Source: JAAYYY01 sp964602995
Lineage (GTDB): Bacteria; Chloroflexota; Anaerolineae; Promineifilales; Promineifilaceae
Length of the DNA: 64,000 bases
Reading direction: 5' to 3'
NCBI GenBank assembly: GCA_964602995.1
Contig: CAZRTM010000002.1
Span: 1-64,000 of the forward strand
Positions 52,059 through 60,690 of the stretch are shown one piece after another (the stretch's first letter is position 1; every line of letters starts with the position of its first letter). The position numbers and the translations under genes are program-made. Under the pieces are notes generated by a model, which was not told the origin of the DNA, did not search any database, and saw nothing but the letters and a program-made list of their open reading frames with translations.

Positions 52059-53312
52059 ATGCCGCCGGGCGACAGAGGAATGACAGTGTTTGACGTCGAA
52101 AAAGTCCGGTCTGACTTTCCCGTTTTGCAGCAGGAAGTGCGCCCTGGTGTGCCTCTTATCTACCTGGACAGCGCTGCCTCGTCGCAGAAGCCGGTGCAAG
52201 TCATCGAGGCTATGAATGATTATTACCGCCACTATCATTCCAACGTGCACCGCGGCATTCATGCCCTGAGTGAAAAGGCAACCAACGCTTATGAAGGGGC
52301 GCGCGAAAAGATCGCGCGCTTCATCAACGCTCCCGCCTCCCACGAAGTCATCTACGTCCGCAATGCAACGGAAGGGATGAACCTGGTGGCCCTTTGCTGG
52401 GGCCGTCACACTTTGCAGGCGGGGGACGAAATTTTGCTGACCGAGATGGAACACCACGCCAATCTGGTGCCGTGGCAGATGGTGGCAGGGGAAACTGGGG
52501 CGACGATCCGCTATGTGCCCTTTAACGAAGATGGTACGTTGGATCTGAGTGGCCTATCAAGCCTGCTGACAGAAAAGACGCGCGTCTTTTCCTTCACGGC
52601 AATGTCCAATGTATTTGGCACCATTACGCCAGTTAAAGAGCTGGTAGAAGCGGCGCACCAGGTGGGCGCCATTGCCGTGGTGGACGCCGCACAGAGCGTG
52701 CCCCATATGCCGGTGGACGTTCAGGAGCTTGGCTGTGATTTCCTCGTCTTCTCGGGTCACAAGATGTGCGGCCCAACAGGCATTGGTGTGCTGTATGGTA
52801 AGGAGGCGCTGTTAGAAGAAATGCCTCCGTTTATGGGCGGTGGCGATATGATCCGGCGTGTGACGTTGGAAGGCTCGACCTGGAATGACCTGCCCTGGAA
52901 ATTTGAGGCAGGGACGCCCAGCATTGCCGAGGCGATTGGCCTGGGCGCCGCCGTCGATTACCTTTCCGAGCTGGGAATGGAGAACGTGCACCGCCACGAG
53001 CAGGATATTACTGGCTATGCACTGGAAGCGCTGAGTGAAATTCGGGGCTTGCGCCTGCTGGGGCCGCCGGCTGCGCAAAAAGGCGGCGTTGCTGCCTTTG
53101 CAGTGGAAGGGGTACACCCCCACGACATTGCGCAGCTTCTGGATGAGGACGGCATCGCCATTCGGGCCGGGCATCATTGCGCCATGCCTCTCCACCAGAA
53201 GTTGGGATTGTCTGCGTCAGCGCGCGCCAGCTTTTACATCCATACCCAACGGGGAGAAGTAGACCTCCTGGTGGAGAGCCTGGAACGAGTGAAGAAGGTA
53301 TTCCGCCTGTAA
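52059..53312 (+). CDS. sufS: Cysteine desulfurase SufS (class II)
   Basis: The 417-residue PLP enzyme has YLDSAASSQKPVQVIEAMND, HSNVHRGIHALSEKAT, TEMEHHANLVPWQ, the PLP Lys in VFSGHKMCGPTGIG and the catalytic Cys in RAGHHCAMP. It releases sulfur from cysteine as a persulfide and passes it to SufU. GGAAG lies 7 bases before the ATG at 52059; a second ATG at 52080 gives the more usual N-terminus (MTVFDVEKV) but has a poorly spaced ribosome site. sufU follows. Confidence 0.96.
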   Translation: MPPGDRGMTVFDVEKVRSDFPVLQQEVRPGVPLIYLDSAASSQKPVQVIEAMNDYYRHYHSNVHRGIHALSEKATNAYEGAREKIARFINAPASHEVIYVRNATEGMNLVALCWGRHTLQAGDEILLTEMEHHANLVPWQMVAGETGATIRYVPFNEDGTLDLSGLSSLLTEKTRVFSFTAMSNVFGTITPVKELVEAAHQVGAIAVVDAAQSVPHMPVDVQELGCDFLVFSGHKMCGPTGIGVLYGKEALLEEMPPFMGGGDMIRRVTLEGSTWNDLPWKFEAGTPSIAEAIGLGAAVDYLSELGMENVHRHEQDITGYALEALSEIRGLRLLGPPAAQKGGVAAFAVEGVHPHDIAQLLDEDGIAIRAGHHCAMPLHQKLGLSASARASFYIHTQRGEVDLLVESLERVKKVFRL

Positions 53313-53360
53313 GTGACGGGGCAGCCCAAATTATTCAATTTTTGCGGGGTGAAAAACCTT

Positions 53361-53765
53361 ATGAGCAGCAACATGTACCGGGAACAGATTATTGACCTCT
53401 ATGAGCATCCGCTCAATTATGGGGCTGTCGATCCGCACGATTTTTCCTATGAGGAAGATAATCCGCTGTGCGGCGATGTGGTGCGTATTGATGTGCGGCT
53501 TGACGACGAAGGCCGTGTTGCCGAGGTTGGCTGGAAAGGGCAGGGGTGCGCCATCAGCCAGGCTTCTGCGTCGCTGCTCACAGAGGAAATCAAGGGGATG
53601 ACGCTGGATGAAGTGAAGGCGTTCCCCAAGGAGCGCCTGCTGGAACTGATTGGCGTTCCGCTGAGTATGGCGCGTGTAAAATGCGCCCTATTATCACTAA
53701 AGGTCCTCAAGGCCGGCGCTTATGGGATGCCAGGGCCTGAGGAATTGCGACGGAGTGACGACTAG
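53361..53765 (+). CDS. sufU: SufU-like sulfur acceptor / scaffold
   Basis: About 134 residues with zinc/cluster ligands Cys37 (in NPLCGD), Asp39, Cys63 (GQGCAISQAS) and Cys108 (RVKCALLSLKVL). The R-x-K-C-A context is SufU-like and lacks the His that precedes the last Cys in IscU. The spacing from Cys63 to Cys108 is short, without the roughly 20-residue insertion seen in Bacillus SufU. It accepts persulfide sulfur from SufS. The ATG at 53361 is preferred over a GTG at 53313. It is co-directional and 48 bp after sufS. Confidence 0.9.
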   Translation: MSSNMYREQIIDLYEHPLNYGAVDPHDFSYEEDNPLCGDVVRIDVRLDDEGRVAEVGWKGQGCAISQASASLLTEEIKGMTLDEVKAFPKERLLELIGVPLSMARVKCALLSLKVLKAGAYGMPGPEELRRSDD

Positions 53766-53777
53766 GAGACTATATAC

Positions 53778-54098
53778 ATGGCAGAATTCGTCAAAGTTTG
53801 TGATGTTAGCGACTTTCCCGAAGGGGAACGTCGCTGGTTTGAGTTTGATGAGGAAACATTGGTCATTTTTAACGTCGGCGGCAAGTTTTATGCTATTGCT
53901 GACATTTGCACCCACGATGGCGGGCCGCTGGAAGACGGGGAGCTGTACGGCTATGAAGTGGAGTGTCCCCGCCACGGCGCCCGTTTTGACATTCGCGACG
54001 GCGAAGCCGTCCGCCTTCCGGCTGTGACACCGGTTCCTGCTTACCGCACGAAAGTAGAGGATGGCGTGTTGTACGTCGAATCGCCCGACGAGTGGTAA
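53778..54098 (+). CDS. Rieske-type [2Fe-2S] ferredoxin (NirD/non-haem type)
   Basis: The 106-residue single-domain protein has the Rieske ligands in ICTHDGGPLEDG and ECPRHGARFD (Cys-x-His and Cys-x2-His). A conserved TPVPAYRTKVEDG strand follows. Its placement 12 bp after sufU makes it the last gene of the suf cluster, as in several other phyla. It probably carries electrons for cluster assembly or a nearby oxygenase. A strong terminator follows. Confidence 0.93.
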   Translation: MAEFVKVCDVSDFPEGERRWFEFDEETLVIFNVGGKFYAIADICTHDGGPLEDGELYGYEVECPRHGARFDIRDGEAVRLPAVTPVPAYRTKVEDGVLYVESPDEW

Positions 54099-54137
54099 AC
54101 AGGTAACCTGGTTGCGGCACAAGTAGCGCCAATTAGA

Positions 54138-54167
54138 CGGCCTCTCCAAAGCGGAGAGGCCGTTTTT
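54138..54167 (+). terminator. Intrinsic terminator of the suf operon
   Basis: CGGCCTCTCC (54138-54147) pairs perfectly with GGAGAGGCCG (54153-54162), then TTTTT. It follows the Rieske ferredoxin stop by 40 bp. Confidence 0.95.
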
Positions 54168-54191
54168 GATCCCTCAATCCGCCTGCCTCCT

Positions 54192-54220
54192 TTGCTTGCA
54201 TTTCGCAAACACCATATATT
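54192..54220 (+). promoter_or_regulatory. Putative gyrA promoter
   Basis: TTGCTT (54192-54197), a 17-base spacer and TATATT (54215-54220) lie about 43 bp upstream of the gyrA ATG. The -35 box is weak (3 of 6), the -10 box good (5 of 6). Confidence 0.5.
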
Positions 54221-54262
54221 TGCGCCGTAATTATTCCGTGTAGTAATTTGTTCCAGGGGTAG

Positions 54263-56737
54263 ATGATGGAATTCGGTGCAATTAAGCAGGTTAACATCAA
54301 CGATGAGATGCGTGACTCCTATTTGAGTTACGCCATGAGCGTGATTGTCTCGCGCGCGCTTCCCGATGTGCGCGATGGGCTGAAGCCGGTGCAGCGGCGT
54401 ATTCTGTACGCCATGCACGATATGGGCCTCTATCCGGACCGGCCCTATCGCAAGTCGGCCAGGGTGGTGGGCGAGGTGTTGGGCAAATATCACCCGCACG
54501 GCGACCAATCGGTCTACGACGCTATGGTGCGTATGGCGCAGGACTTTTCGATGCGCTATCCGCTGGTGGATGGACAGGGTAATTTCGGCTCGATTGATGG
54601 GGATGCTGCCGCCGCCATGCGCTATACGGAAGTGCGTATGGCGCCGCTGGGCTTTGACTTACTGGCTGATCTGGATAAAGACACGGTCGATTTTGTGCCC
54701 AACTTTGACGAGAGCATGCGCGAGCCGGAAGTGCTGCCGTCCGTTGCGCCTAACCTGTTGATTAACGGATCATCGGGCATCGCCGTAGGCATGTCCACCA
54801 GCATCCCACCCCATAACCTGGGTGAAGTGATCGACGCGCTGGTCTATATGCTCGACGCCTGGGACAGGTTAGACGAAATCACGATCAAGGATTTGATGAC
54901 CTTTATACAGGGGCCTGATTTCCCGACGGGGGGATTGGTCTTCCGATACCGGGGTAAGAGCGAGAACAACGCATTGGCCAATGCCTATGCCACGGGGCGG
55001 GGCCGCGTGACGATGCGCGCTCGTGCCCATGTGGAGCAGATGGAACGCAACAAGTCCCGCATTGTCATCACGGAGCTGCCATACCAGACGAATAAGACGA
55101 ATCTGATCAGCAAAATCGCCGACCTACACCGCGAGGGAAAGATAGAGGGGCTGACAGATCTGCGCGACGAGTCAGACCGCAACGGCATGCGCATCATTGT
55201 GGAGACCACACGCAATGTCGAGCCGGAAAAAGTGCTGGCGCAACTGTTTCGCTACACGCCGTTGGAAAGCACGTTCAGCATCATCATGATTGCTCTGGTG
55301 GATGGCGAGCCGCGGGTGCTGACATTGAAACAAGTGCTGCGCTACTATCTGGACCACCGCCTGGAGGTGATTCGCCGCCGTACAGAATATGATCTGGGCA
55401 AAGCACGCGACCGTGCCCATATTCTGGAAGGGTTGCTCATTGCCCTGGATAATCTGGATGAGGTCATTGATACCATTCGCAACTCGGAAAGCGTGGAGAC
55501 GGCACGTCATAGTCTGCAGGCGCGCTTTGGACTTTCAGAGCGGCAGGCTCAGGCGATTCTGGATATGCAACTGCGACGGCTGGCTGCGCTGGAACGGCAG
55601 AAGCTGCGGCAGGAGTATCAGGACCGTGTGGCAGAAATTGAGCGCCTGGAAGCATTGTTAGCGCAACCTGACCTGATGCGCGCGGCAATTAAGGAAGAGC
55701 TGCTGCAAGTCAAGGAAGCGTATGGTGATACGCGGCGCACGCAGATTGTCGATGATACAGATGAGGCGATTGTCACGGCAGCAGATCTGATCCCCAATCA
55801 GCGGGGATGGGTCATGGTGGGCCAGGAAGGCACAGTGGCGCGCACCAGTACAGCAGAGCCGGTTAAAGTTCCGGCCCAGCCGGCTGAGCCGCCGCGCGCG
55901 CTGCTGGAGGCCAACACACAGGATATGGTGACCTTCATTGCTGCCAATGGTGAGGCTGCTTCGCTGCCGGTGCACCAGTTGGCACAGGCGCGAGAGCTGG
56001 GGAAGGGTAGCCACTGGGCTGACATCACAGCCCTGACCCGGCGCCACTCGTTGGCTGACGTTGTGGTGATCCCCGAAGGGGCCAGCGGTTACCTCTTCCT
56101 GGTTACCATTGGCGGTGTTTGCAAGCGGATCCGGCTTGAGGATTTGCCGGGCATCACCTCCCAGCCATTCGTGGTGATGAATGTGGATGATCGTGATGCC
56201 CTGGCATTTGCTCGCTTGACGAGTGGTAGAGATGAGGTTATTCTCGCTACAGTGACCGGACAGGCAATCCGCTTCCACGAAGCAGAAGTGCGGCCGATGG
56301 GATTGGCTGCCGGTGGCGTCATGGGCATCAAGCTCGTTGATGAAGCAGACGGCGTTGTTTCTGCAGAAGTCGTACGTCCTGATGCCTTTCTGTGGAGTAT
56401 CACCGAGAATGGCTTGGTCAAGGCCAGCCCACTGCAGGAGTACCCGACACAGGGACGTTACGGACAGGGTGTGATCAACGTTAAGTTGCCAGAAGACGCA
56501 GCAGAAGTAGTTTCCGCCGTAGTTGGCGATGCTAATGATACACTTTATGTGACAACAGCCGATGGGCGGGTTCGACGCTTGCGGCTTGGACAGGCGCCAA
56601 CCGGGAGCCGTATGATTAAGCCCCAGCCGCTTTCAGGTACTGGTACGCGCAAGAGGGTGACGGGGGTTGTGCGTCTGAGCGCTCGATATGTGGGCGAGGA
56701 TGAAGGCGTGTACAGTCAATTATCCCTTATTGAGTAG
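54263..56737 (+). CDS. gyrA: DNA gyrase subunit A
   Basis: The 824-residue type II topoisomerase subunit has the N-terminal SYLSYAMSVIVSRALPDVRD, the breakage-reunion domain with the catalytic Tyr in AAAMRYTEVRM, and LLINGSSGIAVGMSTSIPPH. A C-terminal beta-propeller repeats GRVRRLRL-like blades. A weak GyrA-box-like segment (ARELGKGSHW) favours gyrase over ParC, but the distinction rests on this and on length. It introduces negative supercoils with GyrB, which is not in the window. Two ATG codons start it in tandem (54263, 54266). Confidence 0.88.
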   Translation: MMEFGAIKQVNINDEMRDSYLSYAMSVIVSRALPDVRDGLKPVQRRILYAMHDMGLYPDRPYRKSARVVGEVLGKYHPHGDQSVYDAMVRMAQDFSMRYPLVDGQGNFGSIDGDAAAAMRYTEVRMAPLGFDLLADLDKDTVDFVPNFDESMREPEVLPSVAPNLLINGSSGIAVGMSTSIPPHNLGEVIDALVYMLDAWDRLDEITIKDLMTFIQGPDFPTGGLVFRYRGKSENNALANAYATGRGRVTMRARAHVEQMERNKSRIVITELPYQTNKTNLISKIADLHREGKIEGLTDLRDESDRNGMRIIVETTRNVEPEKVLAQLFRYTPLESTFSIIMIALVDGEPRVLTLKQVLRYYLDHRLEVIRRRTEYDLGKARDRAHILEGLLIALDNLDEVIDTIRNSESVETARHSLQARFGLSERQAQAILDMQLRRLAALERQKLRQEYQDRVAEIERLEALLAQPDLMRAAIKEELLQVKEAYGDTRRTQIVDDTDEAIVTAADLIPNQRGWVMVGQEGTVARTSTAEPVKVPAQPAEPPRALLEANTQDMVTFIAANGEAASLPVHQLAQARELGKGSHWADITALTRRHSLADVVVIPEGASGYLFLVTIGGVCKRIRLEDLPGITSQPFVVMNVDDRDALAFARLTSGRDEVILATVTGQAIRFHEAEVRPMGLAAGGVMGIKLVDEADGVVSAEVVRPDAFLWSITENGLVKASPLQEYPTQGRYGQGVINVKLPEDAAEVVSAVVGDANDTLYVTTADGRVRRLRLGQAPTGSRMIKPQPLSGTGTRKRVTGVVRLSARYVGEDEGVYSQLSLIE

Positions 56738-56838
56738 ATGATGTTGTTTAGAGCAATTTTGTGTTTTATTCTGCCGCGAGTTGGCGCAAGCAGCGACTGA
56801 TTTTGCGACACACGATGCGGAAAGTAGGAGAGTTGAGT

Positions 56839-57282
56839 ATGAATTTTAGAGACAAGTGGGAGACAGACGCAGAAGGCAACAAATTTGTCTTCACCGTCGA
56901 GATGCAGCGCCGGTTGTATCAGGCCGGCTTGCCTGTTGAGCCTGAGTCGCTCGCACAGCTGGAGGATATCCCCACGCCGCAACCGATCAGCTATGTTGAT
57001 GAGGATGAGGCCGAGGACGAGATGGAAGAACCGGCTACAATCCAGATTGACCCCAAGACGGGCAAATATCTGGGCCGCCTCAAGTGGTATAACCCCTCAC
57101 GTGGCTATGGCTTTATTGCCCGTGGTGGGGGCGAGGATATCTTCTTCCACAAGACAGGCGCCATTATCAGCCCTGAACATCTAGACGAAGGGCAATGGGT
57201 GCTCTATGATGTGGAACACCGTCAGAAAGGGCCGGAGGCGACTGAAGTAGAGGCGTACGAAGGCGACCCCAGCGAATTGTAG
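56839..57282 (+). CDS. Cold-shock-domain protein with an acidic N-terminal extension
   Basis: The 147-residue protein has a cold-shock fold in its second half: GRLKWYNPSRGYGFIARGGG (RNP1 region) and EDIFFHKTGAIISPEHLDEG (RNP2 region). The first roughly 74 residues form an unusual extension with a charged start and a run of Asp/Glu (VDEDEAEDEMEEP). Free CspA-type proteins are about 70 residues, so it is about twice the normal size. It probably binds single-stranded RNA or DNA. AGGAG lies 8 bases before the ATG at 56839. Confidence 0.88.
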   Translation: MNFRDKWETDAEGNKFVFTVEMQRRLYQAGLPVEPESLAQLEDIPTPQPISYVDEDEAEDEMEEPATIQIDPKTGKYLGRLKWYNPSRGYGFIARGGGEDIFFHKTGAIISPEHLDEGQWVLYDVEHRQKGPEATEVEAYEGDPSEL

Positions 57283-57288
57283 GAGCCA

Positions 57289-57321
57289 GCACCCCGGCAC
57301 ACCAGCCGGGGTTCTTTTTTT
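57289..57321 (+). terminator. Intrinsic terminator after the cold-shock gene
   Basis: ACCCCGGC (57291-57298) pairs with GCCGGGGT (57305-57312), followed by a run of T (57315-57321). It lies 8 bp after the stop and separates the gene from the convergent oligopeptide operon. Confidence 0.93.
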
Positions 57322-58350
57322 CTAAAGGAACTCCTCTGCATAGTGACAGGCGACAAGGTGTCCGGGCCGTAGCTCGCGCAGTGGGGGCGATTCCTCGGCA
57401 CAGTGAGGGAAGCGAGCGATGGGGCAACGGGGGTGGAAGCGGCAACCAGACGGCGGGTTGATGGCGTTAGGAATCTCGCCGGTGGGCATCGGTGTTGTGC
57501 GCCGCTTATGAGGATCAGGTACCGGAACAGCCGCCAGCAGCGCCTGGGTGTAGGGGTGAAGCGGGTGGCTGTAGACTTCCTCCAGTTCGCCGATCTCAAC
57601 CAGTTTACCCAGATACATGATGCCAATGCGGTCACAGATATATTTGGCCGTGGCCAGGTCGTGCGTGATGAAGAGATAAGTCAGATTGAACTCTTGCTGC
57701 AGGTGCAGCATCAGGTCAAGCAGCAGAGAGCGTACGCTGACGTCGGCCATGGCAATCGGTTCGTCGGCCAGGATAAGGTCTGGCTGGGTGATGAGTGCCC
57801 GGGCAATAACGACACGCTGGCGCTGCCCGCCTGATATCTGGTGCGGGTACTTATTATAGAAGAACTCAGCCGGTGTAAGACCCACACGTTCCAGCATGTC
57901 CATCACCATTTCCTGGTGTTCGCCTGATTTCTCAGGGAAGTGAATCTGGAGGGGATGGGTAATGGCCTGTCCGATGGTCATGCGCGGGTTGAGTGAGGCC
58001 ATCGGATCCTGGAAGATGACCTGCATCCGTCGCCGTAGTTTCCGCAGCTCTTTCCTGCTGAGGGTGCTGAGATCGATGCCGTCGAACGTGACTGTGCCAG
58101 CGGTTGGTTCGGTGAGACCGATGACCAGACGGCCAATGGTAGACTTACCGCTACCGCTTTCTCCGGCCAGTCCAAATACTTCACCGCGCCGGATATGAAA
58201 GGTAACGCCGTCGACGGCTTTTACATAAGCGGTGCCGCCTGACAGCAATTGAGCCATAAAGCCGCTTTGCACCGGGAACCATTTTTTGGCGTCCCGCACT
58301 TCAACCAGATAGTCGTCACCCTTATTTCCGTTTTTGCCTGGTTCACTCAT
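57322..58350 (-). CDS. Oligopeptide ABC transporter ATP-binding protein (OppF/DppF-like)
   Basis: The 342-residue ATPase has Walker A AGESGSGKST, signature ISGGQRQRVVIARAL and Walker B LILADEPIAMADVSVRS. The D-loop reads A-M-A-D, a known variant of this group. The C-terminal oligopeptide extension carries CRFHPRCPIARFPHC, whose Cys residues may bind an Fe-S cluster. It pairs with the OppD-like ATPase upstream (ATGA overlap). It energises import through the two permeases. Confidence 0.92.
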   Translation of the reverse strand: MSEPGKNGNKGDDYLVEVRDAKKWFPVQSGFMAQLLSGGTAYVKAVDGVTFHIRRGEVFGLAGESGSGKSTIGRLVIGLTEPTAGTVTFDGIDLSTLSRKELRKLRRRMQVIFQDPMASLNPRMTIGQAITHPLQIHFPEKSGEHQEMVMDMLERVGLTPAEFFYNKYPHQISGGQRQRVVIARALITQPDLILADEPIAMADVSVRSLLLDLMLHLQQEFNLTYLFITHDLATAKYICDRIGIMYLGKLVEIGELEEVYSHPLHPYTQALLAAVPVPDPHKRRTTPMPTGEIPNAINPPSGCRFHPRCPIARFPHCAEESPPLRELRPGHLVACHYAEEFL

Positions 58351-59390
58351 GGCGCAACCTTGATGGTGGGAGCTTCCTTCTCAGGATGCTCTTCGTAAAG
58401 CCAGCAATGGACGAAGTGTCCAGGCCTGACTTCCATAAATGTCGGTTCAATTCGGGAGCAGATGGGCATGGCGTCGGGGCAGCGAGGGTGGAAGCGACAA
58501 CCGGCCGGTGGGTGGGTCAGGTTGGGCGGTTCGCCTGCCATGCGGTAAAGCTCTTCCATTTCATCAATCTTGATATTGGGCACGGAGCGCAGGAGGCCCT
58601 GGGTATAGGGGTGTAGCGGATTGTCGAAGACATCATACACAGAACCCAGTTCTGCCAGGCGACCGGCATACATGACGGCAATGCGGTCTGCTATCTCGGC
58701 AACCAGGGCAATGTTGTGCGTGATGAGAATGATCGTGACCCCGAATTCATCACGAATCTCGCGTAACTGGTCCAGCAGCTTGGCCTCGACGATAACGTCC
58801 AGGGAAGTGGTGGCTTCGTCGGCGATGACCAGATCGGCGTTGAGCACCAGGCCCAGGCTGATCATGACGCGCTGGCGCATGCCGCCGGAAAGCTGGTGCG
58901 GGTAGTCTGCCAGCCGCTCTCGCTGGATGCCGAGCCGCTGCACCAACTCGCGGATGCGAGCGATTGCTGCCTGTAGCTTTGTTTTTGGCTCGTGGACCTC
59001 TATCGCTTCTAACAGGTGTTCGCCGATGCGCTGGATTGGATTGAGGGAGGTCATCGGATCCTGGAAGATCATGCTCACGCGGCGGCCGCGGAAATCGCGA
59101 AGCTCCCTGTCGTTCATGGCCAGCACATCTTCGCCGTCGAAAATGATTTCGCCGCTTAACTCAGCGCTCGGTGGGAGCATGCGCATCAGGGCCTTGCCCA
59201 GCGTGCTCTTACCACAGCCGCTCTCGCCGACCAGACCAAGTATTTCGCCGCGATAGATATCAAAAGAAACGCCACTGATAGCGTGGAGCATTCCCAGGCG
59301 GGTCTGGTACTTGACTTCCAGATCTCTGATTTTTACGAGGACTTCTTTATCGGATAAATGAGGAGTTGCGTTGGACATGGCGGCTGACAT
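58347..59390 (-). CDS. Oligopeptide ABC transporter ATP-binding protein (OppD/DppD-like)
   Basis: The 347-residue ATPase has Walker A VGESGCGKST, signature LSGGMRQRVMISLGL and Walker B LVIADEATTSLDVIVEA. The C-terminal AGCRFHPRCPDAMPIC motif is the usual Cys-rich oligopeptide extension. GGAGG precedes the ATG at 59390, overlapping the permease stop region. Its stop overlaps the OppF-like start by 4 bp. Together they form the heterodimeric ATPase of the importer. Confidence 0.92.
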   Translation of the reverse strand: MSAAMSNATPHLSDKEVLVKIRDLEVKYQTRLGMLHAISGVSFDIYRGEILGLVGESGCGKSTLGKALMRMLPPSAELSGEIIFDGEDVLAMNDRELRDFRGRRVSMIFQDPMTSLNPIQRIGEHLLEAIEVHEPKTKLQAAIARIRELVQRLGIQRERLADYPHQLSGGMRQRVMISLGLVLNADLVIADEATTSLDVIVEAKLLDQLREIRDEFGVTIILITHNIALVAEIADRIAVMYAGRLAELGSVYDVFDNPLHPYTQGLLRSVPNIKIDEMEELYRMAGEPPNLTHPPAGCRFHPRCPDAMPICSRIEPTFMEVRPGHFVHCWLYEEHPEKEAPTIKVAP

Positions 59391-59392
59391 GT

Positions 59393-60643
59393 TTAGACCT
59401 CCGAGAGCCGGGGGTTGAGGATTTCGGAAAGACTCTCGCCAAGCATGCTAAATGCCAGCGTGACGATAGTGATCATGAGGCCAGGGAAGGTAATGAGCCA
59501 CCAGGCCTGGCGCATAAAGTCCTGTCCGGTCGCCAGGTCAATACCCCAGTCCGGGGTATCTGGCGGAAGGCCCAGGCCGAGGAACGCGAGGCCGGCCTCG
59601 GTGAGAATGGCGTCAGCCACATTCACGGAAAAGATGACGACCAGGGAAGGGATGACATTAGGCAAGATGTAGCGCACCAGGATGCTGAAGGGACTGGCGC
59701 CGAGGCTGCGGGCGGCGTCTACGTAGAGTGCTTCTTTGACCGCCAGGGTCTGGCCCCTTGTGATTCGATAATACGTGGGAATGTAGAGGGTGGCGATGGC
59801 CAGAATGACATTGAAAATTCCGGGACCGAGGACGGCAGCGATGGCGATGGCCAGAATGAGGCCGGGGAAAGAGTAGAGGCTGTCCATAATTAGCGTCAGG
59901 AGTCGCTCCAGACGGCCGGTCCAGAACCCGGCAATCAGGCCCAGTGGAACACCAATGAGCAGGGCAAAGACAGCGGCAGAAAAGGCTACCAGAAGGGCGA
60001 TGCGCGTGCCCCAGATGATACGGCTAAGAACGTCCTGGCCGATGTTGGTGGTGCCCAGGATGAATGGCTTCTGCGCGGAGGCGCTCACCGGATCGCCGAA
60101 TACGAGTGCAGGATTTTCTTCGACAAACGGTTCAAGATCGCTGTGTAAGGCGATGATGACGGGCACTTCCCCCTCTAGCAATCCTGCAACTGCATCTTCC
60201 AGGCTGCTGTAACGTTCGGGACGCGGCCGCAGCACTTCTTCCAGCCCTTCCTCTTCTCGCTCGGCCTGGCGAATGCGCGACTGTTCGCGCAGCACCGTGC
60301 TGGATGTGCTACCGGCCACGACGCCGACGCGCACGCCCACACCTGCCAGATCGTCGAGTGTTTGCATCGTGCCGCCCTGGCTCAGCAGAACAAAGGTGGG
60401 CGGCATTTCACCGGGCGCAAGCAGGCCTGGCCCGACTTCGGCGCGCGGGTCGAATGGGGCGTAAAAGCCGGGAAAGAAGGCCATGCTGAAGATGAAAATC
60501 AGGAGCAGGGAGCTGAGCACGACAAACCACCAGTCGGCTCCATACCATCTGCGGGCGCGCAACAGGCGGCGTACGAAGCCGACGTTGTCCAGCTCGCTCT
60601 GCCAATCAGGAACGGTATCGGCTGTTGGTTGTATAGTGCTCAT
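59393..60643 (-). CDS. Oligopeptide ABC permease (DppC-like) with an inserted periplasmic domain
   Basis: The 416-residue permease has a first membrane helix (about 38-58), then about 110 unexpected residues (83-193), then the classic LGTTNIGQDVLSRIIWGTRI and the EAA-type ARSLGASPFSILVRYILP loop. The insert includes TLDDLAGVGVRVGVVAGSTS and YSSLEDAVAGLLEGEVPVII, which resemble family-3 amino-acid binding proteins. A normal DppC is about 300 residues. The insert lies in the extracytoplasmic loop, so it may sense or bind ligand there. It is in an operon with the DppB-like permease. Confidence 0.88.
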   Translation of the reverse strand: MSTIQPTADTVPDWQSELDNVGFVRRLLRARRWYGADWWFVVLSSLLLIFIFSMAFFPGFYAPFDPRAEVGPGLLAPGEMPPTFVLLSQGGTMQTLDDLAGVGVRVGVVAGSTSSTVLREQSRIRQAEREEEGLEEVLRPRPERYSSLEDAVAGLLEGEVPVIIALHSDLEPFVEENPALVFGDPVSASAQKPFILGTTNIGQDVLSRIIWGTRIALLVAFSAAVFALLIGVPLGLIAGFWTGRLERLLTLIMDSLYSFPGLILAIAIAAVLGPGIFNVILAIATLYIPTYYRITRGQTLAVKEALYVDAARSLGASPFSILVRYILPNVIPSLVVIFSVNVADAILTEAGLAFLGLGLPPDTPDWGIDLATGQDFMRQAWWLITFPGLMITIVTLAFSMLGESLSEILNPRLSEV

Positions 60644-60690
60644 TAATTACTCTCCCCGTCAGGGTGCAATCTGTTCAAATACATAATTGT

